Assembly: GCF_039566955.1 (NCBI RefSeq)
Contig: NZ_CP154796.1
Span: 186,001-250,000 of the forward strand
Reading direction: 5' to 3'
Source: Micromonospora sp. DSM 45708
Lineage (GTDB): Bacteria; Actinomycetota; Actinomycetes; Mycobacteriales; Micromonosporaceae
DNA length: 64,000 nt
The notes under the pieces are model-generated. The model made no database searches. It was not told the origin of the DNA and was given only the letters and a program-made list of their open reading frames with translations. Below, one piece after another: positions 8,388-15,768 of this stretch. Positions within the stretch are counted from its first letter, which is position 1, and each line of letters begins with the position of its first letter. Made by a program: the position numbers and the translations under genes.

Positions 8388-9208
8388 CCCTTCAGGCCGC
8401 TGCGGGAGACGCCCTGGATGACGTGACGCTGGGCGAACACGAACAGGATCAGCACCGGTACGCTCGCCAGCATCGCGCCCGCCATGATCACCGGATAGTC
8501 GGTCACGTACGCGCCCTGGAGCAGGCCCAGGCCCGCCGGCAGGGTCAACCGCTCGGGGCTGAACAACACGTACACCGGCCAGAGGAAGTCGTTCCAGTTG
8601 GTCAGGAACGACAGCACCGCGAGCGTGGCCAGGGCCGGTTTCGACAGCGGCAGCAGCACCTGACGGAAGATCTGCCACTGGTTCGCCCCGTCCAACACCG
8701 CCGCCTCCTCCAGCTCCGCCGGGATGGAGAGGAAGAACTGGCGCAGGAAGAACACCCCGAACGCGCTCGCCGCGCCGGGCACGACCACCACGGTCAGCGT
8801 GTCGATCCAGCTCAGCTTCTCGGCGATGATGAAGTTCGGGATGATCAGCGAGGTCGGCGGCAGGAACAGCGTGCCGACGATCAGCGCGAACAGCACGCCG
8901 CGACCGCGAAACCGCATCCGGGCCAGCGCGTACGCGGCCATCGACGCGGTGACCAGCACCAGCAGCGTGTGCAGGGTCGCCGCCAGCATGCTGTTGAGGA
9001 ACCAGCGCAGCACCGGGTTGGCGGTGTTGTTCAGGATCTGGTCGTAGCCGTAGGTGGAGAACGGGTTCGGCAGCCAGCTCGGCGGGACCTGCTGGGCGGC
9101 GTCGTACGTCTTCACCGACGTCAGCAGCATCCACACCAGCGGGGTCACGAAGACCGCGGTGATCAGGAGCAGCACGGCGTAGCGCAGCACCGGACGGACT
9201 TTCGACAT
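8384..9208 (-). CDS. ABC sugar importer permease, MalG type
   Basis: A 274-residue inner-membrane permease with six predicted helices. The cytoplasmic EAA loop (EEAAVLDGANQWQIFRQVLLP, near residues 165-185) is the contact for the ATPase subunit and is characteristic of the CUT1 carbohydrate family. It is the second permease of the arabinoside importer, 10 bases downstream of its MalF-like partner and overlapping the GH43-like gene by four bases. No ATP-binding subunit is encoded nearby; actinobacterial CUT1 importers commonly share one MsiK-like ATPase encoded elsewhere, and that is inferred here. Confidence 0.93.
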   Translation of the reverse strand: MSKVRPVLRYAVLLLITAVFVTPLVWMLLTSVKTYDAAQQVPPSWLPNPFSTYGYDQILNNTANPVLRWFLNSMLAATLHTLLVLVTASMAAYALARMRFRGRGVLFALIVGTLFLPPTSLIIPNFIIAEKLSWIDTLTVVVVPGAASAFGVFFLRQFFLSIPAELEEAAVLDGANQWQIFRQVLLPLSKPALATLAVLSFLTNWNDFLWPVYVLFSPERLTLPAGLGLLQGAYVTDYPVIMAGAMLASVPVLILFVFAQRHVIQGVSRSGLKG

Positions 9209-9218
9209 GGTCGGCCCC

Positions 9219-10181
9219 TCAGTCTTCCCGGTAGCGGAACAGCCGGAAGTTGACGATGCTCACCACGGCCAGCATCAGCGCGAAGAACACGCTCATCGCG
9301 GCGGCCCGACCGGCGTCGTAGTCGCGCAGGCCCTCGTCCACGATCCGCCAGACCACGGTCCGGGTCTGCTCGCCCGGCGCGCCCTGGGTGATCAGGAACG
9401 CCTGCCCGAAGACGTTCGCCGAGGCGAGGATCGTGGTGGTGAAGACGAAGAGCATGACCGGGCGCAGGCCGGGGATCGTGACGTGGCGGAACCGGTCCCA
9501 CCCGCCGGCCCCGTCGACCTTCGCCGCCTCGTACAGCTCGGCGGGGATGTCCTGGAGCCCGGCCAGGTAGATCACCGCGTTGAAGCCGCACGTCCACCAC
9601 ACCGTCACACCGACCAGGGAGACCCAGGCCCACGGCACGTCGGTGACCCACGGCGTGTCCGAGGGGAGCCCGACCAGACCGAGCAGCCGGTTGACCAGGC
9701 CCAGGTTGGCGTCCAGCAGGAACCGCCAGAGCAGGCCGATCACCGCCACGCCCAGCACGTACGGGGCGAAGAACGCGGCCCGGAAGAACGTGCGCCCGGG
9801 GAACGAGCGGTTGAGCAGCAGCGCCAACCCCAGCGGGATGACCACCAGCAGCGGCACCGAGAACAGCGTGAAGATGCCGGTCGCCCGGACGCTGGACCAC
9901 CAGTCCCCGTAGATCGCCGATTCGCTGGAGAAGAGATCCCGGTAGTTGTCCAGCCCGATGAACGGCCGGTTGGGCAGTTGCAGGTCCCACTGGTGCAGGC
10001 TGATCCAGAGCCCGAACAGGATCGGCGCCAGACCGAAGACGCCGAACAGGATCAGGTACGGCGCGAGGAAGAGGTACGGCGTCGTCCGGTTGCCGCGTTC
10101 CGTCGCGCGCCGGCGCCGGGTACGCACCGCCGGGGGCGGCGCGCCGTCACGCGCCGCCCCGACCTCGATCACGTCCGCCAC
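9219..10181 (-). CDS. ABC sugar importer permease, MalF type
   Basis: A 320-residue permease with a basic cytoplasmic N-terminus (RTRRRRATERGN) and six hydrophobic helices. ELYEAAKVDGAGGWDRFRHVTIPGL is the CUT1 EAA loop. The start is GTG at 10181, only six bases after the stop of the binding-protein gene. It pairs with the MalG-type permease downstream to form the channel of the importer. Confidence 0.93.
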   Translation of the reverse strand: MADVIEVGAARDGAPPPAVRTRRRRATERGNRTTPYLFLAPYLILFGVFGLAPILFGLWISLHQWDLQLPNRPFIGLDNYRDLFSSESAIYGDWWSSVRATGIFTLFSVPLLVVIPLGLALLLNRSFPGRTFFRAAFFAPYVLGVAVIGLLWRFLLDANLGLVNRLLGLVGLPSDTPWVTDVPWAWVSLVGVTVWWTCGFNAVIYLAGLQDIPAELYEAAKVDGAGGWDRFRHVTIPGLRPVMLFVFTTTILASANVFGQAFLITQGAPGEQTRTVVWRIVDEGLRDYDAGRAAAMSVFFALMLAVVSIVNFRLFRYRED

Positions 10182-10187
10182 GACGGA

Positions 10188-11522
10188 TCAGTTCCCGTAC
10201 TTCTTGCGGTTGTCCTCGAGCTGCTTGTTGGCCTTGGCCACGCCGTCGTCGAGCGCCTGCTTCGGCGACTTCTTGTTCAGCGCCGCCTCGTTGAAGGCGT
10301 TGTAGAACGTCAGGATGACCTCGCCGAGGCCCGGCGTGGCCGGCGGGAACGCCGCGTACTCCAGCTCCGGGGCCAGCGCGTTGACCTCGGTGAGCGCCGT
10401 GAAGTCAGCGCTCTCCCGGACCTCCTTGCGGGCCGGCACCTGGCCGCCCTTGGCCCAGTCCAGCGAGTGCTCGCTCAGCCAGTTGATGAAGACCTTGGCA
10501 CCGGAGACCTTGTTCTCGTTCGCCGAGCGCTGCTTGACGATGGTGAAGTTGTGCGAGTTCGCCCAGGCGGCCTTCTGGCTGCCGATCTGGGGCAGCGGCG
10601 CCACGCCCCACTGCACGTTCGGGCTCTTCTTCAGATCGTTGATCTGCCAGATGCCGTTCCAGTTGAAGGCGTTCTTGCCGCCCTTGAACGCCAGGTAGTC
10701 GGCGTCCTGGCCGACGTTGGCCGGCGAGAAGCCCTGCTTGACCATGTCGACCAGCCAGGTGCACGCCTCGACCGCCGGGTCGGAGTTGAACGTCGCCTTC
10801 GCCACCTCGGCGTCGAAGAGCGTCCCGCCCCACTGGTGCAGCAGGCTGTAGAACGTCATGCCGCCGGTGAACTGGAACGGGCTGACCCAGAAGCCCTGCA
10901 CGCCGGACTTCTTCAGCTCGGTCAGCGCGGCGGTGTACTCGTCCCGGGTGGTCGGCGGCTTCTCCGGGTCCAGGCCGGCCTTCTGCATGACCGCCTTGTT
11001 GTAGTAGAAGCCCAGCGGGTGCATGTCCAGCGGGATGCCGTACCGCTTCTCGTTGTAGAGGCCGCCCTTCCACACCGTGGGGGCGAAGTCGCCCTCGCTG
11101 AGTTCCAGCGTCTTGGCCACGTCGTCCAGCTCGCTGATCGTTCCGCGGGCGGCGAACGTGGCGAGCTGGTCCATGTGCATGACCGCGATGTCCGGCCCAC
11201 TGCCGCTGGAAACCGCGCCGGGCAGCTTGCTGTAGTAGTCCGCCCACTCGTAGGTGACCACGCTGACCGCGATGTTCTGGTGCTCGCTGTTGAACTGCTG
11301 GACGAGCGTCTTGAAGATCTCGCCGTCGCCGCCGGTGAAGCCGTTCCACAGCTTCAGGTCGACCTTGGGGCCGGTGTAGTCCTTGCCGCCGTTGCCGGCC
11401 GTGCCGGCCCGGTCGGGACTGCTGCTGCCACCACCGCAGCCGGCCAGTGTCAGCGAGGCCGCCGCGCCGAGGCCGACGCCGAGGCCGAGCAGGCGCCGCC
11501 GGCTCAACTCGTTCTGGATCAT
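10188..11522 (-). CDS. sugar-binding lipoprotein of ABC importer
   Basis: A 444-residue solute-binding protein. The N-terminus SRRRLLGLG with lipobox LAGC (Cys29) indicates twin-arginine export followed by lipid anchoring. The mature part follows the family 1 extracellular solute-binding fold (LKLWNGFTGGDGEIFKTLVQQFNSEH; FNWNGIWQINDLKK). It captures the oligosaccharide delivered to the two permeases; neighbouring GH51 and GH43-like enzymes point to arabino-oligosaccharides, by inference. A much longer open frame runs upstream through the GH51 gene, but the ATG at 11522 with the export signal is clearly the start. It lies 38 bases after the GH51 gene. Confidence 0.92.
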   Translation of the reverse strand: MIQNELSRRRLLGLGVGLGAAASLTLAGCGGGSSSPDRAGTAGNGGKDYTGPKVDLKLWNGFTGGDGEIFKTLVQQFNSEHQNIAVSVVTYEWADYYSKLPGAVSSGSGPDIAVMHMDQLATFAARGTISELDDVAKTLELSEGDFAPTVWKGGLYNEKRYGIPLDMHPLGFYYNKAVMQKAGLDPEKPPTTRDEYTAALTELKKSGVQGFWVSPFQFTGGMTFYSLLHQWGGTLFDAEVAKATFNSDPAVEACTWLVDMVKQGFSPANVGQDADYLAFKGGKNAFNWNGIWQINDLKKSPNVQWGVAPLPQIGSQKAAWANSHNFTIVKQRSANENKVSGAKVFINWLSEHSLDWAKGGQVPARKEVRESADFTALTEVNALAPELEYAAFPPATPGLGEVILTFYNAFNEAALNKKSPKQALDDGVAKANKQLEDNRKKYGN

Positions 11523-11560
11523 GCGAACTCCTTGGGGGACGGATGTGGAGTATGGCCTGG

Positions 11561-13081
11561 TCACTGCTGGGGCGTGAAGCGCAGCAGGTTCCAGGAGGTG
11601 GCGGGCAGCGCCACGGAGCAGCGCCCGCCGTCGAGGGTGGGGGTGGTGAGCTCCCGGGGCGTGACCCGCTCGGGGTCCGCCTCGGTGTTCGTGGCAGCCG
11701 GGTCGTCCCCGGCCGCGAGCGTGGTGTGCGCCGTCCCGCGCAGCCCCGGCAGGCCGCGCAGGTCCAGGTCGAGCGGGAGGTCGTGCGGACCCCGGTTGAC
11801 CGCGAAGACGGCCAGCTCGCCGGTTTCCTCGTCGTGCACGGCGACGGTGTCCAGCACCGGCACGTCGCCGTACCGCTTCGTGGCGTACGTCGGTCCGACC
11901 GGTTCGGTGCGCAGCACGGTGCCGCGCGCGTACCGGGCGGTCAGCGCGAACGGGTGGAAGATGCTCTGCCGCCAGGCGGGACCGCCGGTGCGGGTGCGGA
12001 TCGGGGCGATCACGTTGGCGAGCTGGGCCTGGCAGGCCACCCCGACCCGGTCGGCGTGCCGGAGCAGCGTGATCAGCAGGTCGCCGACCACCACCGCGTC
12101 GTCCGCGGTGTAGTCGTCCTCGATCAGCGCGGGCGCCTCCACCCAGCCGCGCCGGTCCAGGTCGGCCTGGAGGCGCGACTGGTACCAGACGTTCCACTCG
12201 TCGAAGGAGATCTTCAGCTTGCGCTTCTGCCGCAGCTTGGCGCCGACGTAGTCGGCGGTGGCGGTCACCTCGGTGATGAACGCGTCCATGTCGACGGCGG
12301 AGGCGAGGATGCTGGCCCGGTCCCCGTCGGAGGGGTCGTAGTAGGTGTGGGCGGAGATGTAGTCGACGTGCTCGTAGGTGTGCTCCAGCACGGTCGCCTC
12401 CCAGCCGGCGAACGTGGGCATGCCCCGGTTGGAGCTGCCGCAGGCGATCAGGCTGATCGACGGGTCGACCATCTTCATCGCGCGGGCGGTCTCGGCGGCC
12501 AGCCGGCCGTACTCGTCGGCGGTCTTGTGGCCGACCTGCCACGGCCCGTCCATCTCGTTGCCGAGGCACCACAGCCGTACCCCGTACGGCTGCTCGGCGC
12601 CGTGCTTGCGGCGCAGGTCGGACAGTTGGGTGCCGCCCGGGTGGTTGGCGTACTCCAGCAGGTCGCAGGCCTCGGCGACGCCCCGCGTGCCGAGGTTGAC
12701 CGCCATCATCGGCTCGACGTCGGCCTCGGCGGCCCAGGTCATGAACTCGTTGAGCCCGAACGCGTTGGTCTCGATCGTCTTCCAGGCCAGGTCGAGCCGA
12801 CGCGGACGGTCACCGACCGGGCCGACGCCGTCCTCCCAGCGGTAGCCGGAGACGAAGTTGCCGCCGGGATAGCGGACCACCGAGACGCCCATCTCCCGGG
12901 TCAGGTCCAGCACGTCGCGACGGAAGCCGCGCGGGTCGGCGTCCGGGTGCCCCGGTTCGTAGACCCCGCCGTAGACGCACCGCCCCATGTGCTCGACGAA
13001 GGAGCCGAAGATCCGGCGGTCGGCCGGACCGACCCGGAACGCCGGGTCGACCGTGAGCTGCGCGTTCGGCACGGATGCCAC
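11561..13081 (-). CDS. abfA: GH51 alpha-L-arabinofuranosidase
   Basis: A 506-residue cytoplasmic enzyme without signal peptide, expected to release arabinofuranose from imported oligosaccharides. The (beta/alpha)8 barrel opens with RIFGSFVEHMGRCVYGGVYEP; the acid/base Glu is in LWCLGNEMDGPWQ (about residue 176) and the nucleophile Glu in ISFDEWNVWY (about residue 295). A C-terminal beta domain completes the usual length of about 500. The start is GTG at 13081 behind GGAAAGG. As first gene of the operon, its upstream region carries two palindromes likely to control the whole cluster through the divergent LacI regulator. Confidence 0.94.
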   Translation of the reverse strand: MASVPNAQLTVDPAFRVGPADRRIFGSFVEHMGRCVYGGVYEPGHPDADPRGFRRDVLDLTREMGVSVVRYPGGNFVSGYRWEDGVGPVGDRPRRLDLAWKTIETNAFGLNEFMTWAAEADVEPMMAVNLGTRGVAEACDLLEYANHPGGTQLSDLRRKHGAEQPYGVRLWCLGNEMDGPWQVGHKTADEYGRLAAETARAMKMVDPSISLIACGSSNRGMPTFAGWEATVLEHTYEHVDYISAHTYYDPSDGDRASILASAVDMDAFITEVTATADYVGAKLRQKRKLKISFDEWNVWYQSRLQADLDRRGWVEAPALIEDDYTADDAVVVGDLLITLLRHADRVGVACQAQLANVIAPIRTRTGGPAWRQSIFHPFALTARYARGTVLRTEPVGPTYATKRYGDVPVLDTVAVHDEETGELAVFAVNRGPHDLPLDLDLRGLPGLRGTAHTTLAAGDDPAATNTEADPERVTPRELTTPTLDGGRCSVALPATSWNLLRFTPQQ

Positions 13082-13103
13082 CTTTCCGTCGGAGCTGTTC
13101 CCC

Positions 13104-13119
13104 GGTGACCGTGGTCACC
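13104..13119. promoter_or_regulatory. GGTGACC-GT-GGTCACC palindrome
   Basis: Seven-base arms GGTGACC (13104-13110) and GGTCACC (13113-13119) flank two bases, 23-38 bases upstream of the GH51 GTG. It may be a second operator, or a hairpin in the 5' leader. Confidence 0.4.
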
Positions 13120-13133
13120 GTGCCTCTGGTTTC

Positions 13134-13145
13134 TACAACGTTGTA
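13134..13145. promoter_or_regulatory. LacI-type operator TACAACGTTGTA
   Basis: A perfect 12-base palindrome with the central CG typical of LacI-family operators, about 53 bases upstream of the GH51 start and 79 bases before the divergent lacI start. Position and symmetry make it the best candidate for the regulator encoded at 13224; binding is inferred. Confidence 0.7.
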
Positions 13146-13223
13146 ACCCGCAATGTAAAGAGGTCGTTACGTCGTCGTGACGCGGTAGAGTGCGGCCGGA
13201 GTGCTCAGCGGGGAGGAAGTTCA

Positions 13224-14225
13224 GTGCGGCACAGGCTCAAGGACGTGGCGGAGCGGGCCGGCGTGTCGGTGAAGACCGTCTCGAACGTCGTCAACGGCTA
13301 CCAGCACGTGCGCGCCGACACCCGGGCCCGGGTCGAGGAGGCCATCGCCGAGCTTCACTACCGACCCAACCTGTCGGCCCGCAACCTGCGCAAGGGGCGC
13401 ACCGGCGTGATCGCCCTGGCCGTGCCCGAGCTCGACATCCCGTACTTCGCCGAACTGGCCCGGCACGTGGTCGCCGCCGCCGCCGAGCACGGCTGGACGG
13501 TGCTGATCGACCAGACCGGCGGCGGCCCGGAGCAGGAGCGCAAGGCCGCCAGCGGGATCGGCGACCACATGATCGACGGCCTGATCCTCAGCCCGCTCGC
13601 GCTCACCGCCGACGACCTCGTCGGCCTCGACGGCCTGCCCATGGTGCTGCTCGGCGAGCGCGTCGACCACGGCCCCGCCGACCACGTCATGATCGACAAC
13701 GTGGCCGCCGCCCGGGAGATCACCGCCCACCTGGTCGGGCTCGGCCGCCGCCGGATCGCCGCCATCGGCTCCCAGCGCACCCCCGAGGGCGCCAGCGCCC
13801 GGCTGCGCCTGGCCGGCTACGCCAGCGCGTTGGCCGAGGCCGGCATCGAGTACGACGACAGCCTGGTGGCGCCCGCGCCGGCCTGGCACCGCGCGGACGG
13901 TGCCGCCGCCATGCGGCACCTGCTCACCGCCGAGGTGCGCCCCGACGCCGTCTTCTGCTTCAACGACACGCTCGCGCTCGGCGCGCTGCGCGCCCTGCAC
14001 GAGTCCGGCCTGCGCGTGCCGGATGACGTCGCGGTCGCCGGCTTCGACGACATCGAGGACGGCCGGTTCTCGATCCCCACGCTGAGCACGGTCGCCCCGG
14101 ACAAGGAGCGCATCGCCCGACTCGCCGTGGAACTGCTCGCCGGCCGTCTCGGCCCCGACCGCGAGGCCCCGCCGCGCGAACTGTTCGCCCCCCACCGCCT
14201 GGCCCTCCGAGAATCCGCCCCCTGA
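13224..14225 (+). CDS. LacI-family repressor of arabinoside operon
   Basis: A 333-residue regulator. Residues 1-25 (RHRLKDVAERAGVSVKTVSNVVNGYQHV) are the LacI HTH and hinge lead; the rest is a periplasmic-binding-protein-like effector domain ending with GFDDIEDGRFSIPTLSTVAPD, the conserved LacI C-terminal segment. The open frame extends further upstream, but GTG at 13224 is preceded by GGGGAGGAAG and begins exactly at the HTH. A candidate -10, TAGAGT at 13186-13191, lies upstream. Divergent to the GH51-ABC-GH43 operon, it probably represses that operon and itself until an arabinose-containing inducer binds. Confidence 0.93.
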   Translation: MRHRLKDVAERAGVSVKTVSNVVNGYQHVRADTRARVEEAIAELHYRPNLSARNLRKGRTGVIALAVPELDIPYFAELARHVVAAAAEHGWTVLIDQTGGGPEQERKAASGIGDHMIDGLILSPLALTADDLVGLDGLPMVLLGERVDHGPADHVMIDNVAAAREITAHLVGLGRRRIAAIGSQRTPEGASARLRLAGYASALAEAGIEYDDSLVAPAPAWHRADGAAAMRHLLTAEVRPDAVFCFNDTLALGALRALHESGLRVPDDVAVAGFDDIEDGRFSIPTLSTVAPDKERIARLAVELLAGRLGPDREAPPRELFAPHRLALRESAP

Positions 14226-14264
14226 CCCCCCTCCCCGCCCCTCTCTCCCGCCCCTCTCCCCGGC

Positions 14265-14331
14265 GATCTTGCAGTTCGTGCCCCGACATTCGGGTCATAT
14301 GCCTCACCCGCGGGGCCCAGAGTGCAAGATC
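14265..14331. repeat. GATCTTGCA inverted-repeat element
   Basis: GATCTTGCA at 14265-14273 and TGCAAGATC at 14323-14331 bound a 67-base element with GC-rich interior, located between the convergent lacI and methyltransferase genes. It could serve as a terminator; its form suggests a dispersed intergenic palindrome. Confidence 0.55.
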
Positions 14332-14366
14332 AGCGAGGTGGGTTCGGGGGTGGGGTGGGTGAGGGA

Positions 14367-15092
14367 TCAGTCGAAGAAGCGGGCCAGGTGGGAGGGGGGC
14401 GGGGCGGGGGCGTTCGGTGGGAGTGGGGTCAGGTCGGCGAAGACGGAGGCGCCGTCGCAGCCGACGTGCAGCGGATACCAGCGCGGGGTGCCGGGCGGGC
14501 GCTGACCGCAGATGCCCTTGAACGTCTGCACGTCGAGCAGACGGACGTGGGTCGGGTCGGCCACCGCGTTGACGTGCCGCCACCAGGGGCTCATCACGTG
14601 CAGTACGCCGCCGGGCCGGAGCACCCGGTGGCACTCGTCGAACAGCGGCAGAAAATCGATCAGGTGCTCGACGATGTGCACCGCGAAGAACACGTCCACC
14701 GAGTCGTCCCGCAGCGGCAGCGAGCCGGACAGATTGGCGACCGCGTCCACCCCCGGCGCCGGGTAGATGTCCAACCCCAGGTTGCCCGGCCACTGCTTGG
14801 TGGCACCGCAGCCCAGGTCGACCACGACCGGCGGTCGACCGGCCACGCCGACCCGGCACCAGACCCCGAGCACCCCGGCCAGCCGGCCGATCAACTCCCG
14901 TACCAGCCGCAGTTCCGCCGGGTCGGCAACCTCCCCGGTCAGGTGGGCCACGCCCCGGTCGAAGCGCACCTCGACGGTCGTGCCACGGAGCCGCTCGTCG
15001 TGCCGGGCCAGGTCGGCCCACGCCTCGGCGAGGAAGCCGTCGGCCTGCCGGAGCCGCTCACCCGAGAGCGCGGCCTGCCCCATCGCCACCAT
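14367..15092 (-). CDS. BON-domain / SAM-dependent methyltransferase fusion
   Basis: A 241-residue protein. About residues 30-80 (VEVRFDRGVAHLTGEVADPAELRLVRELIGRLAGV) match a BON domain, a module usually found on exported or membrane-associated proteins. The following class I methyltransferase has VVDLGCGATK (SAM motif I), NLGLDIYPAPGVD (acidic loop), and HIVEHLIDFLPLFDECHRVLRPGG of the Methyltransf_11 group. No signal peptide is seen. The start at 15092 is preferred over one 15 codons upstream because GGAGG sits 7 bases before it. The substrate is unknown. It is convergent with lacI and followed upstream by a gene-poor region. Confidence 0.8.
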   Translation of the reverse strand: MVAMGQAALSGERLRQADGFLAEAWADLARHDERLRGTTVEVRFDRGVAHLTGEVADPAELRLVRELIGRLAGVLGVWCRVGVAGRPPVVVDLGCGATKQWPGNLGLDIYPAPGVDAVANLSGSLPLRDDSVDVFFAVHIVEHLIDFLPLFDECHRVLRPGGVLHVMSPWWRHVNAVADPTHVRLLDVQTFKGICGQRPPGTPRWYPLHVGCDGASVFADLTPLPPNAPAPPPSHLARFFD

Positions 15093-15176
15093 GCGCCACC
15101 TCCGGCCGCGCGTTACCCCCATTCCGCCCGGATACACGCCGGCCTCCTGCTCAAGCCCACCTCGCCGCCCCGCCGG

Positions 15177-15506
15177 TCACCGCCCCCGACCAGCCCGGTC
15201 GGCCTGCCTCGTCCGGCCAACCCGCTCGCCCGGCGTGTCTGCCCCGACCAGCCCGGTCAGCCCCGGCTCGTCCAGCCAGCCCGGCTCGTCGGGCCGACCG
15301 CGGCCAATCCGGCTTCCCGAATCCCGCCGTTCTGGGCCCGGTGCGGCAACGCAGGCATCCGCACACCGGCGCGCCCGGTGTGAAGGGCACAGCAGCAGCC
15401 GCCGCCGGTGCGCCGCATGGGTCGGCCCTCCTCCCGATCGGGCCGCCAATCCAATGGCCACTCGAACCGGATATGCCTCCCAGGCATATTTATGCCTCTG
15501 CGTCAT
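15177..15506 (-). CDS. hypothetical 109-residue ORF, doubtful
   Basis: This frame starts with ATG at 15506 behind GGGGGGAG (in a good position) and reads MTQRHKYAWEAYPVRVAIG at its N-terminus, then becomes Arg/Pro/Gly-rich with DEPGW repeats. I recognise no family. Its first codons are unusually AT-rich for this genome and overlap a small palindrome. Composition of the rest does not look convincingly coding, so it may be a chance frame in a region of mobile DNA. Confidence 0.22.
   Translation of the reverse strand: MTQRHKYAWEAYPVRVAIGLAARSGGGPTHAAHRRRLLLCPSHRARRCADACVAAPGPERRDSGSRIGRGRPDEPGWLDEPGLTGLVGADTPGERVGRTRQADRAGRGR
15471..15497. promoter_or_regulatory. ATATGCCT-CCC-AGGCATAT palindrome
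   Basis: ATATGCCT (15471-15478) and AGGCATAT (15482-15489) are perfect 8-base arms around CCC, followed by a third half site TATGCCT at 15491-15497. It stands out as AT-rich in GC-rich surroundings and looks like a regulator site; the gene served is unclear. Confidence 0.4.
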
Positions 15507-15574
15507 ATCGCTCCCCCCAGTAACCCCTTCCGGAACGGCAACACGCCGCAGGCGAAGTGAATCCAGACGGTGAT

Positions 15575-15623
15575 CAAGGAGTTTGCGTCGCCAGAGGCTC
15601 CCGTCGGTGACCTGAACTCCTTG
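15575..15623. repeat. CAAGGAGTT inverted repeat
   Basis: CAAGGAGTT at 15575-15583 and AACTCCTTG at 15615-15623, with further partial matches outside (TGAT/GTCA), form a 49-base palindromic element in the non-coding stretch left of the IS110 element. Confidence 0.45.
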
Positions 15624-15675
15624 GTCAACTCCGATAGGGCCGGTCAGGGCTGGCGGGAGCGCCGTGCCCTCGTGT

Positions 15676-15735
15676 GTTGACCATGAGGTTGGCGGTGACA
15701 AACGGGCGATGGCTGCGGCCAACTTCATGATCAAC
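15676..15735. repeat. dispersed palindrome, GTTGAYCATGARGTTGGC family
   Basis: Left arm GTTGACCATGAGGTTGGC (15676-15693) and right arm GCCAACTTCATGATCAAC (15718-15735) pair with two mismatches over 18 bases. The element at 55109-55170 has nearly the same arms, so this is a repeat family. It ends 33 bases before the left boundary proposed for the IS110 element. Confidence 0.6.
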
Positions 15736-15768
15736 GCAGAGGGAGGGCGAGAGGGAGGGGGCGGGGGG

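Noticed and set aside
9207..12113. 968-codon plus-strand open frame opposite the sugar importer
   Set aside because: Antisense to the importer and GH51 genes, composition typical of a shadow frame.
11523..12572. N-terminal extension of the sugar-binding protein frame
   Set aside because: It overlaps the GH51 gene; the Tat/lipobox signal at 11522 fixes the true start.
15507..15734. Upstream extension of the doubtful 109-residue frame
   Set aside because: It would run through the dispersed palindromes and has no ribosome-binding site or domain.
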